A stretch of DNA of 64,000 bases from Marilutibacter chinensis. GTDB taxonomy: Bacteria; Pseudomonadota; Gammaproteobacteria; Xanthomonadales; Xanthomonadaceae. The position numbers and the translations under genes are program-made. Location of the stretch: the NCBI RefSeq assembly GCF_021725675.1, contig NZ_JAKJPO010000004.1:186001-250000 (forward strand), read 5' to 3'. Of the stretch, positions 55,563 to 64,000 are shown piece after piece. The notes beneath the pieces are model-generated. The model searched no databases and was not told where the DNA came from. It saw nothing but the letters and a program-made list of their open reading frames with translations. Within the stretch, counting starts at the first letter, position 1. Each line of letters starts with the position of its first letter.

Positions 55563-55779
55563 GGCAAACGGGGTCTCGGCCGGAATCTGTCAACGCTGTC
55601 GGGGCACCGCGCCGGGTCTGGGCCGTGCGGAGCCGTAAGAACGGAGAAGTGTATGTCGATACGCGACCCGGCGATAACGCCGGGCCTTGCGGCCCCAGAC
55701 CCCGGCATCGATTAAGGCCACGTTGGCCCGTACTGCTATTATCGGCAGTTCGTGCCCCCGGCGCCCGTCGAAGCCTGCC

Positions 55780-56655
55780 ATGACCCCAAGCTCCACCCCC
55801 GGCTCCCTCCTTTCCCGCCCCCTGCCCCGGATCGCCGCGCTGCTGGTGATGGCCGCGTTGCTGGCGACCGGCTGCTCCCGCTTCAAGGACAAGGACAGCG
55901 ACGAAGGCCAGCCGGTCGAGGCCCTGTACGAAAAGGCCAGCAAGTCGATGCGCAACGGCAACTGGGCGTCGGCGGAAACCACGTTCAAGCGGCTGGTCGC
56001 GCAGTATCCGTACGGCCCGTACACCGAACAGGCCCTGATCGAAACCGCCTATGCCCAGTACAAGGCGGGCAAGCACGACGACGCGGTCAGCAGCATCGAC
56101 CGCTTCCTGCGCACCTACCCGACCCATCGCAACGCGGCTTACATGTACTACCTGCGCGGGCTGGCGAACTCCAGCCGCGATGCGGTGTTCCTGCAGCGGG
56201 TCTGGCGCCTGGATGCCAGCCGTCGCGACCTGGACACCCCGCGCCAGGCCTACAACGACTTCCGGCTGGTGGTCGAGCGTTACCCGAACAGCCGTTATGC
56301 CGCCGACGCGCAGGCACGGATGAACGACCTGCGCGACACCTTCGCCCGCCATGAGATGGACGTCGCCCTGTACTATCTGCGTCGCACCGCCTACGTCGCC
56401 GCGGCCAACCGGGCGACCGCGCTGATGGAGACCTATCCGGGCAGCAAGTACCAGAACGACGCGGTCGCCACGCTGGTCGCCGCCTACGAAGGCCTCGGCA
56501 ACGAGGCGCTGGCCTCCAGCGCGCGCGCGACCCTGCAGCAGCAGGCTCCCGACCATCCCTACCTGACGGGCGACTGGCCGGACTACCCGAGCGACTGGCG
56601 CAAGCTGAATCCGTTCGCGGGCGAGAAGTCGGCCCTCGACAACATGGAAGACTGA
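55780..56655 (+). CDS. bamD: Outer-membrane assembly lipoprotein BamD
   Basis: Essential lipoprotein of the BAM complex that folds outer-membrane proteins. The product is 291 residues from the ATG at 55780. A lipoprotein signal peptide ends in the lipobox LLATGC (Cys32), and five TPR-like repeats follow (ALYEKASKSMRNGNWASAE, ALIETAYAQYKAGKHDDAV and so on). The DAVFLQRVWRLDASRRD loop and YPNSRYAADAQARMNDLRD segment are typical of BamD. A strong bidirectional hairpin terminator follows. Confidence 0.96.
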   Translation: MTPSSTPGSLLSRPLPRIAALLVMAALLATGCSRFKDKDSDEGQPVEALYEKASKSMRNGNWASAETTFKRLVAQYPYGPYTEQALIETAYAQYKAGKHDDAVSSIDRFLRTYPTHRNAAYMYYLRGLANSSRDAVFLQRVWRLDASRRDLDTPRQAYNDFRLVVERYPNSRYAADAQARMNDLRDTFARHEMDVALYYLRRTAYVAAANRATALMETYPGSKYQNDAVATLVAAYEGLGNEALASSARATLQQQAPDHPYLTGDWPDYPSDWRKLNPFAGEKSALDNMED

Positions 56656-56687
56656 GCACGCGGACAGACCCGGCTCTCGCGCTTCCG

Positions 56688-56726
56688 CCAACGAAAACGC
56701 CGCCCTCGAGGCGGCGTTTTCGTTGG
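56688..56726. terminator. Bidirectional rho-independent terminator between bamD and nadE
   Basis: Perfect 17-bp stem (arms 56688-56704 and 56710-56726, GAAAACGCCGCC / GGCGGCGTTTTC core) with a 5-nt CTCGA loop. Each strand has a TTTT run within the descending arm, so it can end transcripts from both convergent genes. Confidence 0.9.
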
Positions 56727-56775
56727 CGGCGACCGCAGCGGGCCCCGGATCTCCAGACGCCCCGGGCGCGCCGCC

Positions 56776-58443
56776 TCAGGAACCGTAGCCGTTGGTGATC
56801 GGGTAGCGGCGTTCGCGGCTGAAGGCCCGACGCGATACCTTCGGCCCGGGCGCCGACTGGTGCCGTTTCCATTCGCTGATCCGCACCAGCCGCAGTACCT
56901 TGTCGACGGTCGCCGCATCGTAGCCGGCCGAGACGATGTCGTCGCGCGACTGTTCCTGGTCGACGTAGCGCAGCAGGATCGCATCCAGCACGTCGTACGG
57001 CGGCAACGAATCCTGGTCCTTCTGGCCTTCGCGCAGCTCGGCTGACGGTGGCCGGTCGATCACGCTCTGCGGGATCACTTCGCCACCGTGCGGCGCACTG
57101 CCGCCGACCGTGTTGCGCCAGCGCGCGAGCGCGTATACCTCGGTCTTGTACAGGTCCTTGATCGGCGCATAGCCGCCGCACATGTCGCCGTAGATGGTCG
57201 CGTAGCCGACCGCATACTCGCTCTTGTTGCCGGTGGTCAGCAGCAGTCCGCCGAACTTGTTGCTCAGCGCCATCAGCAGCGCGCCGCGCGTGCGCGACTG
57301 CAGGTTCTCCTCGGTGGTGTCGGCTGCCCGCCCCTCGAACGTGTCGGCCAGCGCATCGAGAAAACCCTGGAACGGCTTCTCGATCGGCAGCGTCATCAGC
57401 TCCACCCCGAGCGACGCGCACTGGATCGCGGCCAGATCGTTGGACAACCCGGCGGTATAGCGCGACGGCATCCGCACGGCGGTGACGTTCTCCGCCCCCA
57501 GCGCGTCCACCGCGATCGCCAGCACGACCGCCGAATCGATGCCACCCGACAGTCCCAGCCAGACCTTGCCGAAGCCGTTCTTGCGACAATAGTCCTGCAC
57601 CCCGCGCACCACCGCGCGCCAGGCCAGCGCATCGCGGCTTTCGTCGCCGTCGTCCATCCACTGCACCGGCAGGAAGCTGCGGCTCTCGCGGTCGAAATCG
57701 ACCACCAGCCACTGGTCGGTGAACGCAGCGGCCGCCGGATGCACGCTGCCGTCGGCGTCGGCGACGACCGACGCACCGTCGAACATCAGCGCGTCCTGTC
57801 CACCGACCACGTTGAGGTAAGCCAGGCCGACACCCGGCCCATGCGCACGGCTTTCGCGGATGCGGCGACCGATCAGCGCATCGCGGTCGGCGTGCTTGTC
57901 GCGCTCGAACGGCGAAGCATTCGGCACCAGCATCAGTTCGGCGCCGGCGGCGACCGCCTCGGACATCGGCTCGGCGAACCACAGGTCCTCGCAGATCACC
58001 ATTCCGCACCGCACACCCTCGACCTCGAACACGCAGGCCTCCCCATCGGGATCCATGGTGAAGTAGCGACGTTCGTCGAATACCGCATAGTTCGGCAGCT
58101 CGCGCTTGCGGTAGGTATGGGCGACCCGGCCGTCGCGCAGCACGCTGGCGGCGTTGTAGACCACGCTGCCGGCCGCCTGCGGCCAGCCGACCACCGCGGT
58201 GATGCCATGCACCCGCGCGGCGATGCCCTCCAGCGCATCATGGCAATCGGCCAGGAAGCCCGGCCGCATCAGCAGATCCTCCGGCGGATAGCCGCTCAGC
58301 GCCAGTTCCGGGAACAGCACCACCTGGGCGCCATATTCGTCGCGCGCTTCGTCGATCATCGCGACGATGCGTTCGGCGTTTTCGCGGACCGCCCCGACCG
58401 GGAAGTCGAACTGGGCCATGGCGATGCGGAGAGTCTTGGTCAT
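56776..58443 (-). CDS. nadE: Glutamine-dependent NAD+ synthetase NadE
   Basis: Last step of NAD+ synthesis, using glutamine as nitrogen donor. The 555 residues comprise an N-terminal nitrilase-type glutaminase domain with the Glu-Lys-Cys triad Glu46 (PELALSG), Lys113 (YRKRELPN) and Cys151 (VICEDLW), and a C-terminal ATP-pyrophosphatase synthetase domain with the PP-loop LSGGIDSA (298-305), TTGNKSEYAVGYATIYGD and SVIDRPPSAELREGQKDQDSLP. The ATG at 58443 is supported by the immediate start of the nitrilase strand (LRIAMAQFDFPVG). Confidence 0.97.
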   Translation of the reverse strand: MTKTLRIAMAQFDFPVGAVRENAERIVAMIDEARDEYGAQVVLFPELALSGYPPEDLLMRPGFLADCHDALEGIAARVHGITAVVGWPQAAGSVVYNAASVLRDGRVAHTYRKRELPNYAVFDERRYFTMDPDGEACVFEVEGVRCGMVICEDLWFAEPMSEAVAAGAELMLVPNASPFERDKHADRDALIGRRIRESRAHGPGVGLAYLNVVGGQDALMFDGASVVADADGSVHPAAAAFTDQWLVVDFDRESRSFLPVQWMDDGDESRDALAWRAVVRGVQDYCRKNGFGKVWLGLSGGIDSAVVLAIAVDALGAENVTAVRMPSRYTAGLSNDLAAIQCASLGVELMTLPIEKPFQGFLDALADTFEGRAADTTEENLQSRTRGALLMALSNKFGGLLLTTGNKSEYAVGYATIYGDMCGGYAPIKDLYKTEVYALARWRNTVGGSAPHGGEVIPQSVIDRPPSAELREGQKDQDSLPPYDVLDAILLRYVDQEQSRDDIVSAGYDAATVDKVLRLVRISEWKRHQSAPGPKVSRRAFSRERRYPITNGYGS

Positions 58444-58460
58444 GCGGTCGATAGCCTTGT

Positions 58461-58844
58461 TCAGGCCGCTCTCCCGTCCGCGGAAGAGAGGCTGGGGTGA
58501 GGGCCGGCGGACACCAGCGCCGCAAGGATCACTTCAAGCACCACCTCGGTCCGCTCCAGGGCGTCATTGTTCCAGAATCTGAGCACGCGGTAGCCCTCGG
58601 CCTGCAGGAAGGCATCGCGGATGGCATCGCGCGGGTCCTCGGCATGCTGGCCTCCATCGAGTTCGACCACCAGCTCCGCCTCGATACAGGCGAAATCGGT
58701 GATGTAGGGCCCGATCGGATGCTGGCGGCGGAATTTCCACCCCATCAGGACACGATTGCGTAGGTGGCACCAGAGACGGCGCTCGGCATCAGTCATGGCT
58801 CGGCGCAACTGGCGGGCGAAATCGCGTTTCTCACCTTGGCGCAT
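58461..58844 (-). CDS. DUF559 domain-containing protein (Vsr-like endonuclease fold)
   Basis: A 127-residue protein from the ATG at 58844. The body matches DUF559: RRAMTDAERRLWCHLRNR, GWKFRRQHPIGPYITDF, then ELVVELDGGQHAEDP and YRVLRFWNNDAL. DUF559 is related to the Vsr/PD-(D/E)xK nuclease fold; the acidic residues in TDF and VELDGGQH are the expected catalytic positions. The last about 13 residues (HPSLSSADGRAA-type ending) and the stop are encoded within a palindromic repeat copy, and another copy in inverted orientation lies about 80 bp upstream of the start. Cellular role unknown. Mobility, or dependence on the repeat, is inference. It is 17 bp upstream of nadE. Confidence 0.85.
   Translation of the reverse strand: MRQGEKRDFARQLRRAMTDAERRLWCHLRNRVLMGWKFRRQHPIGPYITDFACIEAELVVELDGGQHAEDPRDAIRDAFLQAEGYRVLRFWNNDALERTEVVLEVILAALVSAGPHPSLSSADGRAA
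58464..58504. repeat. Palindromic repeat copy forming the 3' end of the DUF559 gene
   Basis: Matches the copy at 58987-59026 (plus one base) at 33 of 41 positions, in the same orientation, ending TGGGGTGAGGGC. The DUF559 stop codon abuts its left end. With the inverted copy at 58923-58962 it brackets the DUF559 gene. Confidence 0.8.
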
Positions 58845-58922
58845 CCTTGCGCTCCTGCTTCTGGATGGGGGCAGGATCAACGAATCGCGGATCAGAAACC
58901 ATAGGAAAAATCCTAAAGGCAG

Positions 58923-59026
58923 CCCTCACCCCAACCCCTCTCCCGCACGCGGGAGAGGGGCTATGAAAGCAGCGGCTTCGGGTTAAAGCCCCTCTCCCGC
59001 GTGCGGGAGAGGGGTTGGGGTGAGGG
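58923..59026. repeat. Pair of identical 40-bp palindromic repeat copies in inverted orientation
   Basis: Arms 58923-58962 and 58987-59026 are exact reverse complements over 40 bp, separated by 24 nt. Each arm is itself a hairpin: CCCCTCTCCCGC and GCGGGAGAGGGG around 2 nt, with a CCCTCACCCCAA flank. The whole can form a long cruciform. This CCCTCACCCCAACCCCTCTCCCGC-type element is dispersed in xanthomonad genomes (recalled). It lies between the DUF559 gene and the sucD terminator. Confidence 0.9.
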
Positions 59027-59045
59027 CGCTCTTCCTCCCCGCCTC

Positions 59046-59076
59046 AAACAAAAAAGGCCGCCCGAAGGCGGCCTTT
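59046..59076 (-). terminator. Rho-independent terminator of sucCD
   Basis: On the minus strand the stem AAAGGCCGCC/GGCGGCCTTT (59053-59062 and 59067-59076) with a 4-nt loop is followed by a T-run (TTTTTTGTTTG). It starts 23 bp after the sucD stop. Confidence 0.88.
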
Positions 59077-59098
59077 CGCGATGCATCGCAATGCGAGC

Positions 59099-59974
<876 letters not shown>

Positions 59975-60020
59975 TCTGGTAGTCCTTCAAAACTTTGTTG
60001 TTGACTGGCTTCGGATGCTT

Positions 60021-60113
60021 CGGACATCGGCGCGCCGATGTCCGCCGAGGCGTGCTTCCAGATCCCCGATCCGGCGCCTTGCGCCGGATTCGCCCCCCCT
60101 TGACCCAAGGGGG
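60021..60113. repeat. Three successive hairpins in the sucC-sucD spacer
   Basis: A fully palindromic 24-bp sequence spans 60021-60044 (CGGACATCGG arm). A 9-bp-arm hairpin ATCCGGCGC/GCGCCGGAT follows at 60069-60089 and an 8-bp-arm hairpin CCCCCTTG/CAAGGGGG at 60095-60113. They fill most of the spacer between the two subunit genes. They may affect mRNA processing or the ratio of subunits; no gene is present. Confidence 0.7.
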
Positions 60114-60142
60114 CGGGAGCACGGAAACGCCCCGGGCGATCC

Positions 60143-61306
<1,164 letters not shown>

Positions 61307-61542
61307 GCGTCACCGAGGGGAGTTGAACAGACGTCCCACGCGGTGGCAGCCGCAGGGCGGTGCGGACGCGAGGGGGCCCGCCATTGTCGCCGATCGCGGC
61401 GTGTCGGGCAAAACCGCCCCGCCAAGGGCCCGGGCGGCTCCCGGTACCCGCAGGCAGGCCTCGCCGGCTGACCGGCGGCCCGCGGCAGACCGCTCCTGCT
61501 CCACCGCGCGGGACGAGCGGTCCTCACACGGCGGCGGCGGCG

Positions 61543-63234
61543 ATGCCTATACTCGTCCCAGGCCACGCACCGGGGACGCAGCCTTTGCCGCTTCGAATCG
61601 CCGCCTTGCAAGTCGCCGATGCCGACAAGGCACTTCGCCGCGAACTCCATTTCTTCACCCTGTACCGCCTGCTCGAAGCGGCGATGCTGCTGCTGGTCCT
61701 GTTCGGACCGATCGCCGAGCAGCTGCCGCCGCCGCGGCACGACCTGTTCGCCCGCGCGCTGGCGATCGCCTACACCTTCGTCGCCATCCTGCTGTTCGTC
61801 TTCGGCCGCAAGGGGGACCTGCGCGTCAGCACCCTGGCCGGCATCGGCGCCGACCTGTTCTTCGGCCTGCTCGCCATCCATGCGATACCGGTCGCCGGCA
61901 CCGGCATCGCCCTGATGCTGATCTTCAACGTCGGCGCGGCGGCGCTGCTGCTGCCGACCCGCTACGGCATCGGCATGGCGCTGGTGGCGGTCGCGGGCCT
62001 GATCGTCGAGCACCTGTGGACCGGCCTGATCGAGGACCAGTCCCAGCAGGGCTCGCTGGTCGAGCCATTGATGTTCGCGGTCGGCTACATGGCGATGGCC
62101 ACCCTGACCAGCGTGCTGGGCCGCCAGATGCGCGCGAGCCAGGAGCTCGCCGAACGCCGCGGCGAGGAGACCGCGCACCTGGTCGAGGTCAACGAGCTGA
62201 TCATCCGCCGCCTGCGCACCGGCGTACTGCTGGTCGACGGCCACAACCGGATCGGCCTCGCCAACGAGGCTGCCGGCGCCCTGCTCGGCGGCCACAGCCC
62301 GGACGAGGAGATCGTGCTGGACATCGCGATGCCGGAGCTGGCCCGCCGGCTGGGCGCCTGGCGCAACGGCGCCGCGCCGGACGAGGCGCCGCTGCAGCTG
62401 GGCCCCGATCTCCCCGAAGTGGTGCCGCGCTTCACCCGGCTGCTGGCAGGCAGCGAGCAGACGCTGATCTTCCTCGACGACACCTCGCTGGTGTCGCGTC
62501 GCGCCGAGTCGATCACCCTGGCCACCCTCGGCCGCTTCTCCGCCAGCCTCGCCCACGAGATCCGCAACCCGCTGGCGGCAATCAACTATGCGGTGCAACT
62601 GCTGGAGGAATCCGACGACATCCGGCCGGCCGATCGCCGCCTGCTGGAGATCGTGCGCCAGCAAAGCATGCGCATGAACGGCATCGTCGACAACGTTCTG
62701 GGCCTGGCCCGGCGCGAGCCCGCCAAGCCGGAGCACGTGGATCTGGCGGCGCTGACCCGCCAGTTCGTCGAGGAATACCTGGCCGGCCACCCGATCGAGA
62801 ACGACACCCTCACCGCCACCGCCAGCCAGTCCCAGCCGACCGTGATGGTCGATCCGCGCCAGCTCCACCAGGTGTTGACCGTGCTCGTCCACAACGCGCT
62901 GCTCTACGGCCGCAAGCCCGGCGAACCGGCGCGGGTCACCGTCCACGTCGCCGCCGACAGCAGCGGCAAGCACCGGATCGACGTGATCGACCGCGGCCCC
63001 GGCATCCCCGAACGGGTCGCCCTGCAGCTGTTCCGGCCGTTCTTCACCACGTCCCCGCACGGCACCGGCCTTGGCCTGTACATCGCCCGGGAGCTGTGCC
63101 GGGCCAATCAGGCCACGCTCGACTACGTCGCGACACCGGGCATCGGCAGTTGCTTCCGGATCCGCTTCACCCCCGGCGTCCGCGAGCAGGCGACGCCGGC
63201 AAAGCCCGCGCAGGCCGTCGCCGGCAGACGCTGA
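61543..63234 (+). CDS. pilS: Type IV pilus sensor histidine kinase PilS
   Basis: Membrane sensor kinase that controls pilin gene expression through PilR and sigma-54. From the ATG at 61543 it is 563 residues. Six hydrophobic segments lie between about residues 37 and 195, followed by a PAS-like region (LRTGVLLVDGHNRIGLANEAAG). The HisKA box is SLAHEIRNPLAAINYAVQLL with phosphorylated His338. The ATPase domain has VLVHNALLYG (N box), DRGPGIPE (G1) and GTGLGLYIA (G2). The start is uncertain: the first 25 residues look weakly conserved and a TTG at codon 23 (61609) is possible. Confidence 0.93.
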   Translation: MPILVPGHAPGTQPLPLRIAALQVADADKALRRELHFFTLYRLLEAAMLLLVLFGPIAEQLPPPRHDLFARALAIAYTFVAILLFVFGRKGDLRVSTLAGIGADLFFGLLAIHAIPVAGTGIALMLIFNVGAAALLLPTRYGIGMALVAVAGLIVEHLWTGLIEDQSQQGSLVEPLMFAVGYMAMATLTSVLGRQMRASQELAERRGEETAHLVEVNELIIRRLRTGVLLVDGHNRIGLANEAAGALLGGHSPDEEIVLDIAMPELARRLGAWRNGAAPDEAPLQLGPDLPEVVPRFTRLLAGSEQTLIFLDDTSLVSRRAESITLATLGRFSASLAHEIRNPLAAINYAVQLLEESDDIRPADRRLLEIVRQQSMRMNGIVDNVLGLARREPAKPEHVDLAALTRQFVEEYLAGHPIENDTLTATASQSQPTVMVDPRQLHQVLTVLVHNALLYGRKPGEPARVTVHVAADSSGKHRIDVIDRGPGIPERVALQLFRPFFTTSPHGTGLGLYIARELCRANQATLDYVATPGIGSCFRIRFTPGVREQATPAKPAQAVAGRR

Positions 63235-63363
63235 ACGGCCGGCCTCGCCGCGTTCGGGGCGGCCGTCGGGGACGCCGGATCCACGGTCCCGAGCGCGGTC
63301 GCGGCGGCGCCGATGCTTGGCCCATCGGCCGTGCATCGGCTATCGTGGCGGGCGGAGGAGAGG

Positions 63364-64000
63364 ATGGCCGAAACACGCAGTGCACTCATAGTCGATGACG
63401 AGCGCGACATCCGCGAGCTCCTGGTGATGACCCTGGGCCGGATGGGTTTGCGCTGCGACACCGCGGCCAGCGTCGGCGAGGCGCGCAGCCAGTTGCAGCG
63501 CAACCGCTACGACCTGTGCCTGACCGACATGCGGCTGCCCGACGGCTCCGGCATCGAGATCGTCAGCGACATCAGCCAGAAGTACCCGGAAACCCCGGTC
63601 GCGATGATCACCGCGTTCGGCAACGTCGAGGCCGCGGTCGAGGCGCTGAAGGCCGGCGCCTTCGACTTCGTCGCCAAACCCGTCGACCTCAACGTGCTGC
63701 GCGACCTGGTCCGCCATGCGCTCGACCTGCAGGAGGCACGCAAAGCCGACACCGACGCGGTCGCCTCGCGGCTGTACGGGCAGTCGCCGGCGATGACCTC
63801 GCTGCGCCAGACCATCGCCAAGGTCGCCCGCAGCCAGGCCCCGGTCTACATCGCCGGCGAGTCCGGCGTCGGCAAGGAGCTGGTCGCACGCACCATCCAT
63901 GCCGAGGGCGCCCGCGCCTCCGGTCCGTTCGTGCCGGTCAACTGCGGCGCGATCCCGTCCGAGCTGATGGAAAGCGAGTTCTTCGGCCACAAGAAGGGCA
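63364..64000 (+). CDS. pilR: Type IV pilus response regulator PilR (3' end outside window)
   Basis: NtrC-type sigma-54 activator of pilin transcription. The first 212 codons are visible. A receiver domain with SALIVDDERDIREL, phosphoacceptor Asp55 (LTDMRLPDGSG), Thr83 and Lys105 is followed by the start of the AAA+ domain: LYGQSPAMTSLRQ, Walker A GESGVGKE (165-172), then NCGAIPSELMESEFFG containing the family's sigma-54 contact region upstream part. The ATG at 63364 is preceded by a strong GGAGGAGAGG. It lies 129 bp after pilS on the same strand. Confidence 0.95.
   Translation, partial: MAETRSALIVDDERDIRELLVMTLGRMGLRCDTAASVGEARSQLQRNRYDLCLTDMRLPDGSGIEIVSDISQKYPETPVAMITAFGNVEAAVEALKAGAFDFVAKPVDLNVLRDLVRHALDLQEARKADTDAVASRLYGQSPAMTSLRQTIAKVARSQAPVYIAGESGVGKELVARTIHAEGARASGPFVPVNCGAIPSELMESEFFGHKKG

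Noticed and set aside
58923-59026. Direct reading of the repeats as a CRISPR array
   Set aside because: Only two copies in inverted orientation with one 24-nt spacer and no cas genes; the pattern is that of a REP doublet.
61545-61555. TATACT near 61548 as the -10 of a pilS promoter
   Set aside because: It lies inside the likely coding start of pilS and has no matching -35; it becomes plausible only if pilS starts at the later TTG.

Overview
The window reads as chromosomal DNA of a high-GC gammaproteobacterium, most likely a member of the Lysobacteraceae/Xanthomonadaceae (Lysobacter, Luteimonas or Stenotrophomonas type). The gene order (ruvC-ruvA-kup-ruvB next to ybgC-tolQRAB-pal-cpoB-queE), the dispersed palindromic repeats and the protein sequences point there. 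This is an inference from recalled synteny; no database was searched. I recognised no rRNA, tRNA, CRISPR array, phage or complete insertion sequence. queE runs off the left edge and pilR off the right edge.

Layout. 1-6914 (minus): the envelope-bridging Tol-Pal operon ybgC-tolQ-tolR-tolA-[extra tolA-domain gene]-tolB-pal-cpoB, then queE. 7037-15325: Holliday-junction genes ruvB, ruvA, ruvC and yebC (minus), split by a potassium-uptake block: kup and an XRE regulator on minus, ktrB-ktrA on plus. 15457-20047 (minus): a small hydrolase, a DUF3016 protein, a small cysteine-containing frame, aspS and an FmdB-type zinc ribbon protein, with a repeat-rich gap in front of aspS. 20302-23951 (plus): an MFS transporter translationally coupled to a fused glucosylglycerol-phosphate phosphatase/synthase, a compatible-solute operon. 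24082-35184: a sodium:solute symporter interrupted by an abnormal G/C homopolymer tract, two CPA2-type cation/proton antiporters, the ABC-F protein YheS, a TonB-dependent receptor and a chromate transporter. 35302-47033 (minus): a nearly gapless vitamin B12 salvage and assembly operon led by a cobalamin riboswitch: btuB, two tandem BtuM-like transporters, cobO, cobB, cbiB, cobD, cobQ, cobU, cobT, cobC, cobS. 47241-61306: clpB with a sigma-32-type promoter, a saccharopine-dehydrogenase-like gene overlapping a convergent DUF4166 gene, an NCS2-like permease, pgeF-rluD, bamD, nadE, a DUF559 nuclease-like gene bordered by inverted palindromic repeats, and sucD-sucC. 61543-64000 (plus): the type IV pilus two-component pair pilS-pilR.

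How the genes work together. Tol-Pal proteins and BamD maintain the outer membrane; BtuB takes B12 across it and the BtuM-like proteins probably across the inner membrane, after which the cob genes adenosylate, amidate and attach the lower ligand. No corrin-ring synthesis genes are present here, so salvage or remodelling is the simplest reading. Kup, KtrAB, the two antiporters and glucosylglycerol synthesis together suggest attention to ion balance and osmotic stress.

Most unusual points: (1) a stand-alone secreted copy of the TolA C-terminal domain between tolA and tolB; (2) a DUF559 gene whose 3' end lies inside one copy of a palindromic repeat and which has an inverted copy upstream, with a further copy embedded in-frame in pgeF; (3) tandem BtuM-like paralogues that both keep the key cysteine; (4) a T-free G/C tract that breaks the symporter gene and may be an assembly artefact.
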